A stretch of 59,840 nucleotides of DNA, taken from Bacteroidales bacterium (GTDB lineage: Bacteria > Bacteroidota > Bacteroidia > Bacteroidales > WCHB1-69). The position numbers were made by a program, and so were the translations under genes. The stretch covers positions 1 to 59,840 of the forward strand of contig JAGCCZ010000028.1 of NCBI GenBank assembly GCA_017651425.1, in the 5' to 3' direction. Shown one piece after another: positions 18,640-28,001 of the stretch. Within the stretch, counting starts at the first letter, position 1; each line of letters opens with the position of its first letter. The notes beneath the pieces are model-generated. The model made no database searches. It worked only from the letters and a program-made list of their open reading frames with translations, and had not been told where the DNA came from.

Positions 18640-18652
18640 GCCGCGTCTCTAC
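18640..18652. repeat. Half copy of the palindromic repeat seen at 50558-50585
   Basis: GCCGCGTCTCTAC is identical to one arm of the perfect palindrome after tRNA-Gly. It lies in the 252-base gap before cysS. That gap also holds AAGAAATTAAG twice and a GTCCC/GGGAC hairpin, but no gene. Confidence 0.5.
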
Positions 18653-18677
18653 ATTCCCTCATTTGCATTTTTTTCTG

Positions 18678-18685
18678 TACCTTTG
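18678..18685 (+). promoter_or_regulatory. -7 box for cysS
   Basis: TACCTTTG, 33 bases before the chosen ATG at 18719. Confidence 0.65.
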
Positions 18686-18718
18686 CACCCGATTTTCAGA
18701 AACATAACCGACACGAAT

Positions 18719-20209
18719 ATGAATCCTACTGACAACAAAGGCAAAGTTCTACTGTTCAATACTTTATCAAAAAGAAAAGAACTCCTTACCCCTATCGTGC
18801 CCGACCATGTGGGCCTCTATGTCTGCGGCCCGACCGTCTATGGCGAGCCCCATCTCGGACACGCCCGCCCGGCCGTGACCTTCGACCTGGTGTTCCGCTA
18901 CCTCACCCATATCGGCTACAAGGTGCGCTACGTGCGCAACATCACTGACGTGGGCCATCTGGAACACGATGCCGACGAGGGCGAGGACAAGATCGCCAAG
19001 AAGGCCCGCCTCGAGCAACTCGAGCCTATGGAGGTCGCCCAATACTACATGGACAGCTACCACAAGGCTATGGACGCCCTCAACGTGAAGGGCCCCTCCA
19101 TCGAGCCTCGCGCCTCCGGCCACATCATGGAACAGATCGATATGGTGCAGAGAATCCTTGACAAAGGCTACGCCTACGTCTCCGAAGGCTCCGTCTATTT
19201 CGACGTGGAGAAGTTCGACCGCGACTTCGGCTACGGCAAGCTCTCGGGCCGCGTGCTCTCCGAGCTCATCGCCAACACCCGCGAGCTGGACGGCCAGAGC
19301 GAAAAGCACAATCCCGCCGACTTCGCCCTCTGGAAAAAGGCCGCCCCCGAGCACATCATGCGCTGGAGATCCCCCTGGAGCGACGGCTTCCCCGGCTGGC
19401 ACATCGAATGTACCGCCATGAGCACCAAATATCTGGGTGAGCAGTTCGACATCCACGGCGGCGGCATGGACCTGCTCTTCCCGCACCACGAGTCAGAGGT
19501 GTGCCAAAGCACCGTGGCCAACGGCAAAAGCTCCGTCAAATATTGGATGCACAACAACATGATCACCATCAACGGCCAGAAGATGGGCAAATCGTTGGGC
19601 AACTTCATAACCCTCAACGAGTTCTTCACCGGCTCACACAAGATGCTCACCCAGGCCTACTCCCCGATGACTATCCGTTTCTTCGTGCTGCAGGCCCACT
19701 ACCGCGGCACCGTCGATTTCAGCAACGAGGCTCTGATCTCCGCGGAGAAAGGTATGGAAAAACTGTACGCCGCCGAGCGCCATCTTGACAAACTCAAGGC
19801 TGGTGCGCAATCCACCGAGGACATCAACGCTTGGGTGGAACGCTGCTACGAGGCGATGAACGATGACTTCAACAGCCCCAAGGTCATCGCCGAGCTCTTC
19901 GAGGCCTCCCGCATCATCAACGCGGTGAAAGACGGCCACGCCACCCTGACCGCTGAGGATATTGAAACACTGAAAAACACTTTCCGCACCTTCTTCTTTG
20001 AGATTTTAGGCATGAAACCTGAAACCGCCAATGTGGCCGACAAGTACAGCGACGCCATGAACAAGGTGATGGATCTCGTGCTGGCAATCCGCCAGGACGC
20101 CAAAGCCAACAAAAATTGGGCGATCTCCGACAAGATCCGCGACGAACTCAAAGAGGCCGGCATTTCTGTGAAGGACACCAAAGACGGGGCCGAGTGGTCG
20201 TTGGAATAG
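18719..20209 (+). CDS. cysS: Cysteinyl-tRNA synthetase
   Basis: A 496-residue class I synthetase that charges tRNA-Cys. The open frame extends 55 codons upstream, but the promoter at 18678-18685 and homologue starts favour [15 protein letters not shown]. The zinc-ligand and HIGH region reads [19 protein letters not shown] near 36, with HLGH as the HIGH motif. The second zinc segment [10 protein letters not shown] is near 225, and the KMSKS equivalent is KMGKSLGN near 285. The length is normal. A terminator follows 63 bases after the stop. Note the variant signature KMGKS rather than KMSKS. Confidence 0.97.
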   Translation: MNPTDNKGKVLLFNTLSKRKELLTPIVPDHVGLYVCGPTVYGEPHLGHARPAVTFDLVFRYLTHIGYKVRYVRNITDVGHLEHDADEGEDKIAKKARLEQLEPMEVAQYYMDSYHKAMDALNVKGPSIEPRASGHIMEQIDMVQRILDKGYAYVSEGSVYFDVEKFDRDFGYGKLSGRVLSELIANTRELDGQSEKHNPADFALWKKAAPEHIMRWRSPWSDGFPGWHIECTAMSTKYLGEQFDIHGGGMDLLFPHHESEVCQSTVANGKSSVKYWMHNNMITINGQKMGKSLGNFITLNEFFTGSHKMLTQAYSPMTIRFFVLQAHYRGTVDFSNEALISAEKGMEKLYAAERHLDKLKAGAQSTEDINAWVERCYEAMNDDFNSPKVIAELFEASRIINAVKDGHATLTAEDIETLKNTFRTFFFEILGMKPETANVADKYSDAMNKVMDLVLAIRQDAKANKNWAISDKIRDELKEAGISVKDTKDGAEWSLE

Positions 20210-20271
20210 CTCGCCTGCATCAAACAACCACCAAAGACTGAAGACCAGAGATCAACGACCAACTAACCACC

Positions 20272-20314
20272 AAAGTTCAAAGTAATCAACATTGATACCT
20301 TGAACTTTTTTTTT
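20272..20314 (+). terminator. Strong terminator just upstream of the GDPD-EEP start codon
   Basis: AAAGTTCAA (20272-20280) pairs perfectly with TTGAACTTT (20300-20308), continues inward with ATCA/TGAT, and runs into nine T. It ends only 10 bases before the next ATG, and no -7 box lies between. It may end cysS transcripts or act as an attenuator. Confidence 0.85.
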
Positions 20315-20323
20315 CAATCCGAC

Positions 20324-21931
20324 ATGAAACGTCATTCTACATTCTGCCATCTCCTGACGACTATTCTCATCATTCTCACGCTCGGCGTTCATGGTCAGGG
20401 CATTGTGGCGCATCGCGGCTTCTGGAAGGCCGACGGTGCTCAGCAGAACAGCCTTGTTGCCTTCATGGCGGCATATCATGCAGCCGTATGCGCCGGAGTG
20501 GAGTGCGACGCCCGCCTGACGGCCGACAGTGTGCTCATCATCATCCACGACCGCAAGATCGGCAATGAATATGTCGATCAGATCCCCTACAGTCGTGTGG
20601 CAAGATACCGGCTGCCGAACGGGGAATCCATTCCCACGGCAGAAGCGTACCTGCAACAGGCCGCCCTGTATTGCAACGAGAATTTCAAGCTTTTTTTCGA
20701 AATCAAGCCCGCACGCTCCGATGGCGAACGGCAGGCATACGTTGACAAGTGCGTTGAGCTGGTGCGCCGTCACAAGATGGAGGGACGGTTAGAGTTCATC
20801 TCCTTCGATCTGGAGATGTGCAGAATGCTGGCTGAACGTTGTCCCGACATTCCCGTCGCCTACCTCGAAGGCGACAAGACTCCTGAGGAACTGCACGCAT
20901 GGGGCATTGACGGCATCGATTACAGATACGACATTCTGCTCAAACATCCCGACTGGGTACGGCTGGCACACGACCTCGGCATGAGCGCCAACACCTGGAC
21001 CGTGGATGACAAAGCAACCGCACAGAAACTCTCAAGCATAGGTGTTGACCTGATCACGACCAACGAGCCGAGGCGTATGCCGGCATGGCTTCATGACGAA
21101 CCTGTGTTCACCTTTGTCTCCTTCAACATCCGACAGAGCGGATTTGCTTCATACGACGAGGGGAATGCCTGGCCCTACCGCAAGGAGGCTGTGGCCAAGA
21201 TGCTGCTCGCGCTGGCGCCCGACGCCTTCGGCGTGCAGGAGATGCTGCCCGACCAGCGCGACTTCCTGCGCCAGAACCTAAAAGAGTACCGCATGTTGGG
21301 CGTGGGACGCGATGATGGCGACCAAGAGGGCGAGAACATGGCCATTTTCTATAACAAGAAGAGATTCAAACTCCTGCAAGGGAAAACATACTGGCTGAGC
21401 GAAACTCCCGACACTGTATCCTTCGGATGGGACGCCGCCTGCCGCCGCACCGTCACCAAGGCCGTCTTGCAAGACAAAAAGACGAAGGTTGTCATCCACT
21501 ACTACAACACCCACCTTGACCATGTGGGCGCAGTCGCGCGAAGCGAGTCCGTCAAGCTGCTCTGCAGACTGATGGAGGAGGACCTCGGGAAAGGCATCCC
21601 TGTCTTGCTCGGGGGTGACATGAACTCATCGATGGCCGACTCCATCTTCACTCCCCTGATGCGTCTGGGCATGTTGCCCGTCCGTGACCTCACCCAGCAA
21701 ACCGACCAGGAGCCTTCCTTTAACGCCTTTGGCATTCAAGGCAATGCTTTTGCCAACAACCGTGGCGAACATGTCATCGATCAGTTTTTCGCAAGAAACA
21801 TCTTCGCCATCCAATTCAAAACCTTGATCGATTATTTTGGAGTCCCCTACATATCAGACCATTATCCAATCTGGATTCAATTCTCCGTCCCCAAAGCTCC
21901 TTATAATACCATTCTTTCAAACAAAAAATAA
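20324..21931 (+). CDS. Exported fusion: glycerophosphodiester phosphodiesterase + EEP phosphatase/nuclease
   Basis: A 535-residue protein with an N-terminal signal peptide (to about VHGQ, residue 26) and two phosphodiesterase-type domains. Residues about 28-255 are GDPD: AHRG, the metal pair in VECDARLT, the IIIHD histidine, FFEIKP glutamate and SANTWTVDD. The usual PENT segment reads QQNS. Residues about 265-520 are the endonuclease/exonuclease/phosphatase fold: FVSFNIR, FGVQEML, NTHLDHVG, GGDMNSS and the final SDHYPIW. Both active sites look complete. The protein probably hydrolyses glycerophosphodiesters and then phosphate esters or nucleic acid outside the cytoplasm. The ATG at 20324 is chosen because the longer frame needs TTG and overlaps the terminator. 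Confidence 0.92.
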   Translation: MKRHSTFCHLLTTILIILTLGVHGQGIVAHRGFWKADGAQQNSLVAFMAAYHAAVCAGVECDARLTADSVLIIIHDRKIGNEYVDQIPYSRVARYRLPNGESIPTAEAYLQQAALYCNENFKLFFEIKPARSDGERQAYVDKCVELVRRHKMEGRLEFISFDLEMCRMLAERCPDIPVAYLEGDKTPEELHAWGIDGIDYRYDILLKHPDWVRLAHDLGMSANTWTVDDKATAQKLSSIGVDLITTNEPRRMPAWLHDEPVFTFVSFNIRQSGFASYDEGNAWPYRKEAVAKMLLALAPDAFGVQEMLPDQRDFLRQNLKEYRMLGVGRDDGDQEGENMAIFYNKKRFKLLQGKTYWLSETPDTVSFGWDAACRRTVTKAVLQDKKTKVVIHYYNTHLDHVGAVARSESVKLLCRLMEEDLGKGIPVLLGGDMNSSMADSIFTPLMRLGMLPVRDLTQQTDQEPSFNAFGIQGNAFANNRGEHVIDQFFARNIFAIQFKTLIDYFGVPYISDHYPIWIQFSVPKAPYNTILSNKK

Positions 21932-22008
21932 ATCTCTTACGAAAATAATATTTCAACCTTGCAATAATACAGAGAATCCATCGTTTCAAAAATCATAATC
22001 ACCGATCT

Positions 22009-22941
22009 ATGCAGAGACGACACTATACGTTTGTTTTTTTATTTTGCATTTTATTCTTCGCTGGTTGTAAAGACACTGACCTTACGCCGGCGTATTTGTA
22101 TATTTCAGAAGAAGATCTTAACAACTGCGTGGATGTCAGCACCTTCAACGCCGACCACAGTCTTAATTTCGACAGCGAGCAGTTGGCGGACCTGCAAAAG
22201 CACACTTTCACGCATGTCAATGTGTACGTAAATGACAAGAACCTTGGCTGTTGGCAGTTGCCCTGCAAAGTGCCCGTATTGCACACGGCAGGCGTAGACT
22301 CCTCCACCGTGGTTCTGTTACCCGCTTTCAGGAGAACCGGCATGGGGCGCACGATCAACGGATATCCATTTTTCAATGTCTTGCGGCAGAAGCTTGCCCT
22401 CCAGCCCGGTCAAACACTTAACGTGTCCGACAACCCGCCCGTGTACAAATACAACCCCTACGCGCGCTTCCCCTACTTTGAAACTTTCTCCAACAGCTCC
22501 TCCTTCTATCCCACCGACACCGTGTTCAGCACCCACGTCTTCATGCCAACTGTCATTGACGGACGGAGTGCCGGTGAAATTGTCCTCCATGGCGCTAACG
22601 ACAAGTTCGATGTCACCTCCACCGACATCACCTTGCCGGCCTACAACTACTACATGTTCTTGGAAATCACATATAAGACAGAAAACAACATCGACATTGG
22701 GGTCAAGCTCTCCACGGCTTCCAATCCAAACTCCATCCATCAAATCGGCGGCATCTACGCGTCCGACGGGGAATGGAAAACCATCTATTTCGACTTGTCA
22801 AATGTCATCCACAGCTACAACTACTACGGCGCTTCCGTCACCGTTGCCAACATTGTCCTGACCGGCAACGGGAATCCAGCTCTTACCGACACCCATTTCC
22901 AAATTGACAACATCAAAGTCATCTACCAGCCAGCCGCATAG
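22009..22941 (+). CDS. Lipoprotein of unknown function
   Basis: A 310-residue lipoprotein: signal MQRRHYTFVFLFCILFF, then lipobox FAGC (Cys near 20). The mature part is rich in beta-forming and aromatic residues, with a C-terminal half (DGRSAGEIVLHGANDKFDVTSTDI... ITYKTENNIDIGVKLS... FQIDNIKVIYQ) that reads like a jelly-roll carbohydrate-binding or concanavalin-like domain. I do not recognise a named family. It is 75 bases upstream of the polysaccharide-initiating transferase in the same direction, so surface-polysaccharide work is possible, but no sequence motif proves it. Confidence 0.8.
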   Translation: MQRRHYTFVFLFCILFFAGCKDTDLTPAYLYISEEDLNNCVDVSTFNADHSLNFDSEQLADLQKHTFTHVNVYVNDKNLGCWQLPCKVPVLHTAGVDSSTVVLLPAFRRTGMGRTINGYPFFNVLRQKLALQPGQTLNVSDNPPVYKYNPYARFPYFETFSNSSSFYPTDTVFSTHVFMPTVIDGRSAGEIVLHGANDKFDVTSTDITLPAYNYYMFLEITYKTENNIDIGVKLSTASNPNSIHQIGGIYASDGEWKTIYFDLSNVIHSYNYYGASVTVANIVLTGNGNPALTDTHFQIDNIKVIYQPAA

Positions 22942-23016
22942 GGTTGCGGAGTTGTCACGTCACCGATCCTTCAACAAAAAATACTTTCAGGTCTAAAAAT
23001 TGACAAAACAATTTGC

Positions 23017-24438
23017 ATGAACAAAAGGAAGCTCCTGTTTTCGTACATTTTTTTCGATGTATTGGCGGCCATCATCTCCTGGATATGCCTTTATGTCTAT
23101 CGGAAACTTGTTGGGGAATCCTTGTCGTTCGGCAGCATCGGTGCCGCCATGATGGCCGACCCCACCTTTTTCTGGGGACTTTTGCTTTGCCCGGCCTACT
23201 GGGTGTTCCTGCACGCCTTTATCGGTTACTATAACAAAGTATATCGCAAGTCTCGTATGGACGAGCTGGTCACCACCTTCGGCATCACGCTCTTCGGTGT
23301 CCTGATTTTCTTCTTCTTCTTCATTCTCGACGACATCGTAACCTCCCCGAGGGACTACATCAGGTACATGCTATTTCTCTTTGCGGTTCAATTTATCGCC
23401 ACCTACATACCGCGTGTTTGCATCACAACGCGCATCAACCGTCGCATTCACAGCGGGCAGATCGGGTTCAGCACCCTGATTGTCGGCAGCGACGAGAAGG
23501 CACAACAGATCTATGACAATGTCATGCGGCAAAAGCCTTCCACAGGCTATTTCCTCATCGGGTATGTCAAAGTGGACGACAACGCCGAGGACCGCCTTTC
23601 GAAGCATCTCGTTTGTTTGGGCACCCTCGCGCAACTTCCGGACATCGTTGAACAGAACCATATCGAAGAGTTGATTGTCACCCTCCACAACGGGCAGCGC
23701 AAGCACATCGAGACGCTTATCGCCCTGGCACGCGACCACGGCAACCTCACCCTGCGTGTCATCCCGCAGCAACAAGACGTGTTGCTCGGCACCGTCAAGA
23801 CCAGCTCCGTGATGAACGAGCCTCTCATTGCCATCACGCCGGAATACCTGCCGACATGGCAACGGTTCATCAAACGCGGTTTCGACATCCTGTTTTCGTT
23901 CATTGCACTCATCCTGCTCTTGCCGCTTTACATTGTTCTGGCCATCGGAGTGAAACGGTCCTCCCCAGGCCCCGTATTCTACAAGCAGGAGCGCATCGGA
24001 TACAAAGGCAAACCATTCAACATCATCAAATTCCGATCCATGAGGAACAATGCCGAGGAATCCGGCCCCATGCTCTCCTCCAAGGATGACACACGGATCA
24101 CCCCGTTCGGCAAGTTCATGCGGCAATACCGCCTTGACGAGACGCCGCAATTTTTCAACGTCCTCATCGGCGACATGTCGTTGGTCGGTCCCCGCCCGGA
24201 GCGCCAATACTACATCGATCAAATCACCGAGCGCGTGCCCTATTACAAGCTCCTGCTCGGCATCCGCCCCGGCATCACCTCGTGGGGGCAGGTCAAGTTC
24301 GGCTATGCGGAAAATGTGGACGAGATGATTGAACGTCTCCGTTGGGACCTGCTCTACATCGAGAACATGTCCATCCAAATGGACATCAAGATCTTGATTT
24401 ACACGGTGATGATTGTATTGAAAAAAGAAGGGAAATAA
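23017..24438 (+). CDS. Polyprenyl glycosylphosphotransferase (WcaJ/WbaP-like)
   Basis: A 473-residue inner-membrane enzyme that starts surface polysaccharide or O-antigen units by moving a sugar-1-phosphate onto undecaprenyl phosphate. Four N-terminal membrane segments (about 8-27, 45-70, 84-104, 113-133) precede a CoA-binding-like cytosolic part (STLIVGSDEKAQQIY). A fifth hydrophobic hairpin (FDILFSFIALILLLPLYIVL near 289-308) leads to the catalytic bacterial sugar transferase domain: QERIGYKGKPFNIIKFRSMR, DETPQFFNVLIGDMSLVGPRPER. The sugar (galactose, glucose or another) is not readable. It ends with a perfect-stem terminator right after the stop. No other capsule genes follow directly. Confidence 0.94.
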   Translation: MNKRKLLFSYIFFDVLAAIISWICLYVYRKLVGESLSFGSIGAAMMADPTFFWGLLLCPAYWVFLHAFIGYYNKVYRKSRMDELVTTFGITLFGVLIFFFFFILDDIVTSPRDYIRYMLFLFAVQFIATYIPRVCITTRINRRIHSGQIGFSTLIVGSDEKAQQIYDNVMRQKPSTGYFLIGYVKVDDNAEDRLSKHLVCLGTLAQLPDIVEQNHIEELIVTLHNGQRKHIETLIALARDHGNLTLRVIPQQQDVLLGTVKTSSVMNEPLIAITPEYLPTWQRFIKRGFDILFSFIALILLLPLYIVLAIGVKRSSPGPVFYKQERIGYKGKPFNIIKFRSMRNNAEESGPMLSSKDDTRITPFGKFMRQYRLDETPQFFNVLIGDMSLVGPRPERQYYIDQITERVPYYKLLLGIRPGITSWGQVKFGYAENVDEMIERLRWDLLYIENMSIQMDIKILIYTVMIVLKKEGK

Positions 24439-24470
24439 TCGTAGGGCCGACGCTTGCGTCGGCCCTACGA
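24439..24470 (+). terminator. Perfect 13-bp palindromic terminator
   Basis: TCGTAGGGCCGAC (24439-24451) and GTCGGCCCTACGA (24458-24470) with a 6-base loop, then ATTTACTTTTTTT. It starts at the end of the transferase gene. The shape resembles dispersed intergenic palindromes. Confidence 0.85.
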
Positions 24471-24484
24471 ATTTACTTTTTTTG

Positions 24485-24492
24485 TATTTTTG
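24485..24492 (+). promoter_or_regulatory. -7 box for the OPT transporter gene
   Basis: TATTTTTG, 45 bases before the ATG, directly after the palindromic terminator. Confidence 0.65.
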
Positions 24493-24537
24493 CCACTTCA
24501 TGCAAAAATCGGTTTTGTCATTTAACAATCTCAAAAT

Positions 24538-26571
24538 ATGGAAGAAAAAGAATCTACCCAAGTCAATCAAGAGAGCTTTCACCAGCCGGAAGACATCAAG
24601 CTTCCCGACAACGCGTATCGTGAGCTCAAGGAGGGCGAAACCTACAAGCCCATCCTGTTAGGCGAGAAAAAATACCCTGAACTGAATGCGTGGACCATCA
24701 CATGGGGTATCATCATGGCCATCATCTTCTCCGCCGCCACGGCCTACTCCGGCCTGCGGTTCGGGCAAGTCTTCGAGGCCGCCATCCCCATCGCCATCAT
24801 CGCCGTGGGCATCTCCACGTTGGCCAAGCGCAAGAGCCCGCTCTCCGAGAACGTGCTCATCCAGTCCATCGGCGCCAGCTCCGGCGTCATCGTTGCCGGT
24901 GCAATCTTCACGCTGCCGGCCATATACATCATCAAGGAGACCAACCCCGCCATCGGGGCCGACATCCAGGTCAACTTCTGGCAGATGTTCTTAGCCTCGC
25001 TCTTCGGCGGCTTTTTGGGTATTCTCTTCCTGATTCCCTTCCGCAAGTACTTCGTCTCGGAGATGCACGGCAAGTACCCGTTCCCGGAGGCCACGGCCAC
25101 GACCGAGATCATCGTCTCCGGCGCCAAAGGCGGCAACCAGGCCAAGCTGCTGCTTATCAGCGGCCTTATCGGCGGCCTATACGATTTTCTGATGACGACT
25201 TTCCATTTCTGGGCCGACACCATCTCCACCCGCATGTGCGGCTGGGGCGAGCAGCTGGCCATGAACCACAAGTTCGTCTTCAAGATGAGCGCCGAGTCCA
25301 TCCTGCTGGGCACGGGCTACCTGATCGGCCTCAAATACGCTGCCGTCATCTGCGCCGGCTCCGCCCTCTCATGGTGGGTCATCGTCCCCCTCTTAGGACA
25401 ATACGGCAGCGCCGACATCGCGGGCGTAACCACCGCCATGAGCACCCTCGACCCTGACTTCATCTTCGCCAACTACGTCCGCTACATCGGCATCGGCGGC
25501 ATCGCCATGGCCGGTCTGTTAGGCGTGGCCAAGTCCGCCGGCGTCATCAAGAAATCCCTCGGCGTGGCTTTCAAGGCCGGCAAACAGGCTGGTGCCGACA
25601 ACACCGTGCTGCGCACACAACGCGACATCCCCATGAAAATCATCCTGTTCGGTTTTCTCGGTGTCATCGTCCTGATGGCCATCTTCTTCATCACCGGCGG
25701 CATGCAGATGAGTCCGCTGCAAGTGGTGGTGGGCATACTCGTGGTCTTCCTCTTCGCGTTCCTGTTCACGACGGTCGCCGCCACGGCCATCGCCACCGTG
25801 GGCACCAACCCCGTTTCGGGCATGACCATGATGACCCTTATCCTCTCCTCGTTCATCCTTTCTGCCGTGGGCCTCAAAGGCGGCTCCGGCATCTTGATCG
25901 CCCTGGTGGTCGGCGGCATCGTCTGCTCCGCACTCTCCATGGCCGGCGGCTTCATCACCGACTTGAAAATCGGTTACTGGATCGGCACATCGCCCTTCAA
26001 GCAGGAGGCCTTCAAGTTCGTCGGAACGCTGGTTTCCGCCCTCACGGTAGGCGCGGTCATCATGCTTCTGTCCAAAACCTACGGCTACACGGGCGAAGAA
26101 GCCTTGGTGGCTCCGCAAGCCAACGCCATGGCCGCCATTATCGAGCCGCTCATGTTCGGCGGACAGACCCCGTGGCTGCTCTACATCATCGGCGCCATCT
26201 TAGCCATCCTGCTCGATGTGCTTGGCGTGCCCGCATTGGCATTCTCACTGGGTATGTTCATCCCGTTGCAGCTCAACCTGCCCCTCTTGGTGGGCGGTTT
26301 CCTGGCCTGGTTCATCAAGTCCCGCAGCAAGGACGAAAGAGTCAACAAGCTGCGCGGCGAGAAGGGCACCCTGCTCGCTTCCGGTCTGCTCGCCGGTGGC
26401 GCCATCATGGGCGTGGTCAGCGCCATCCTCAAATACTGCGGCGTCGAACCGACCTTCATGGCCGACTACATCGGGACACCCGTGTTCAACATCCTCTCTA
26501 TCGTCATGTTCGCGGCCCTGTGCGTCTATTTAGTCATGCACTCCATGAAAGTGATAGTGGAAAACGAGTAA
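24538..26571 (+). CDS. OPT-family oligopeptide transporter
   Basis: A 677-residue inner-membrane protein with about 15 hydrophobic helices. The first segment, WTITWGIIMAIIFSAATAYSGLRFGQVFEAAIPIAIIAVGI, and GKYPFPEATATTEIIVSGAKGG near 178 are characteristic of the bacterial OPT family. These proteins take up small peptides or, in some members, metal chelates by ion symport. The 50-residue N-terminal cytosolic tail includes ELKEGETYKPIL, also typical. It has its own promoter. The next gene begins 48 bases later and could be read through. The true substrate is unknown. Confidence 0.95.
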   Translation: MEEKESTQVNQESFHQPEDIKLPDNAYRELKEGETYKPILLGEKKYPELNAWTITWGIIMAIIFSAATAYSGLRFGQVFEAAIPIAIIAVGISTLAKRKSPLSENVLIQSIGASSGVIVAGAIFTLPAIYIIKETNPAIGADIQVNFWQMFLASLFGGFLGILFLIPFRKYFVSEMHGKYPFPEATATTEIIVSGAKGGNQAKLLLISGLIGGLYDFLMTTFHFWADTISTRMCGWGEQLAMNHKFVFKMSAESILLGTGYLIGLKYAAVICAGSALSWWVIVPLLGQYGSADIAGVTTAMSTLDPDFIFANYVRYIGIGGIAMAGLLGVAKSAGVIKKSLGVAFKAGKQAGADNTVLRTQRDIPMKIILFGFLGVIVLMAIFFITGGMQMSPLQVVVGILVVFLFAFLFTTVAATAIATVGTNPVSGMTMMTLILSSFILSAVGLKGGSGILIALVVGGIVCSALSMAGGFITDLKIGYWIGTSPFKQEAFKFVGTLVSALTVGAVIMLLSKTYGYTGEEALVAPQANAMAAIIEPLMFGGQTPWLLYIIGAILAILLDVLGVPALAFSLGMFIPLQLNLPLLVGGFLAWFIKSRSKDERVNKLRGEKGTLLASGLLAGGAIMGVVSAILKYCGVEPTFMADYIGTPVFNILSIVMFAALCVYLVMHSMKVIVENE

Positions 26572-26619
26572 ACAAGTCAATCATCCATCTTAATACTAAT
26601 CAATTAGCACATTAACATT

Positions 26620-27234
26620 ATGCATATAGCAGTCGCAGGAAACATTGGTTCGGGCAAAACCACCCTGACCGGCATGTTAGCCAAACATTATGGCTGGGAC
26701 GCCCTCTACGAGAGCGTGGACAACAACCCCTATTTGGCCAGCTTCTATCAGGACATGCAGCGCTGGTCCTTCAACATCCAGGTCTATTTTCTCAACAGCC
26801 GCTTCCGCCAGGTGCTTGACATCCGCAAGCGCAAAAAGGATGTGATCCAGGATCGCACCATCTACGAGGATGCCTACATCTTCGCACCGAACCTGCATGA
26901 AATGGACCTCATGGCAACGCGAGATTTCGAGAACTACACTTCACTGTTCGAACTGATGACACAGTTCCTCCAGGCACCCGACCTGTTGATTTACCTGAAG
27001 GCCGATGTCTCCACCTTAGTGACACAAATCCACAAGCGCGGTCGTGCCTACGAGGACTCCATCCGTCTTTCCTATCTGGAAAACCTGAACGAGAAATATG
27101 AAAAATGGATTTCCAACTACAAGGAGGGCAAATTGCTCGTGGTAGATGTCAACACCATAAAATTCGCTGAAAAACCTGAGGATTTCGGCGAAATCATCAA
27201 CAAAATCGACGCCGAGTTGTTCGGCCTGTTTTAG
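26620..27234 (+). CDS. Deoxynucleoside kinase (dAdo/dGuo kinase type)
   Basis: A 204-residue cytosolic kinase of the deoxynucleoside kinase family. Walker A is GNIGSGKTTLT near 7-17, the substrate glutamate lies in ALYESVDNNPYL near 30, the DRS-like motif QDRTIYEDAYIFA near 76-88, and the LID arginines in HKRGRAYEDSIRLSYL near 139. It phosphorylates deoxynucleosides for dNTP salvage; members in Bacteroidota are usually annotated deoxyadenosine or deoxyguanosine kinase. First gene of a tight run. Its stop codon abuts the kdsB start with no gap. Confidence 0.94.
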   Translation: MHIAVAGNIGSGKTTLTGMLAKHYGWDALYESVDNNPYLASFYQDMQRWSFNIQVYFLNSRFRQVLDIRKRKKDVIQDRTIYEDAYIFAPNLHEMDLMATRDFENYTSLFELMTQFLQAPDLLIYLKADVSTLVTQIHKRGRAYEDSIRLSYLENLNEKYEKWISNYKEGKLLVVDVNTIKFAEKPEDFGEIINKIDAELFGLF

Positions 27235-27987
27235 ATGGGCACACGTTTCTTCGGCATCATCCCGGCGCGTTACGCCTCGACACGCTTCCCCGGCAAGCCG
27301 TTGGCACTGCTCAACGGCTTGCCGATGATACAACACGTGTGCGAACACGTGGCCGCATCGGCGCTGGACGGCTATGCCGTGGCCACCGATGACGAGCGCA
27401 TCGCACAATGCGTATGGTCCTTCGGCGGGAATGTCGTGATGACCTCGCCATCCCACCCCTCCGGCACTGACCGCTGCGGCGAGGCAGCACGTCTGCTGAA
27501 ACTCACCGACGACGATGTCGTCGTCAACATCCAGGGCGACGAACCCTTCATCAGCATCGACGAAATATCCCTGCTGACAGCGCTTTTCAAAGATCCCCAC
27601 GTCAAGATTGCCACCCTCGTGAAACCTATCGCGGAGGAGGCACTCATCCAAGACCCCAACAAGGTCAAGGTGGTGACGGCCATTTCCGGGAAAGCTCTTT
27701 ATTTCAGCCGACTGCCAATCCCCTATGTGCGCGACGAACAGTGCAAAAAACCGACTTATCTTCAACACCTCGGCATTTATGCCTATCGCAACAAGACCCT
27801 GCAAGAGCTAATACGTCTCCGCCCCTCGAGACTCGAACTAAGCGAAAAACTTGAACAATTGCGCTGGTTGGAGAATGGTTTCGACATCTATACCGTCCCA
27901 TGTCATTACGAGGGCATCGGCATTGACACGCCCGAGGACCTGCAACACGTGCAAGACATGCTCAACAACCACAAAATCAATTTTTAA
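27235..27987 (+). CDS. kdsB: 3-deoxy-manno-octulosonate cytidylyltransferase
   Basis: A 250-residue enzyme that makes CMP-Kdo from Kdo and CTP for lipopolysaccharide core assembly. The nucleotide-binding start FFGIIPARYASTRFPGKPL is the KdsB signature. YAVATDDERI near 44, SGTDRCGEA near 77, VVNIQGDEPFI near 95 and the terminal EGIGIDTPEDL (near 224) agree. The length is typical. The ATG follows the kinase stop codon directly, which implies translational coupling. Confidence 0.97.
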   Translation: MGTRFFGIIPARYASTRFPGKPLALLNGLPMIQHVCEHVAASALDGYAVATDDERIAQCVWSFGGNVVMTSPSHPSGTDRCGEAARLLKLTDDDVVVNIQGDEPFISIDEISLLTALFKDPHVKIATLVKPIAEEALIQDPNKVKVVTAISGKALYFSRLPIPYVRDEQCKKPTYLQHLGIYAYRNKTLQELIRLRPSRLELSEKLEQLRWLENGFDIYTVPCHYEGIGIDTPEDLQHVQDMLNNHKINF

Positions 27988-28001
27988 AACGCCTCCTAAC
28001 C

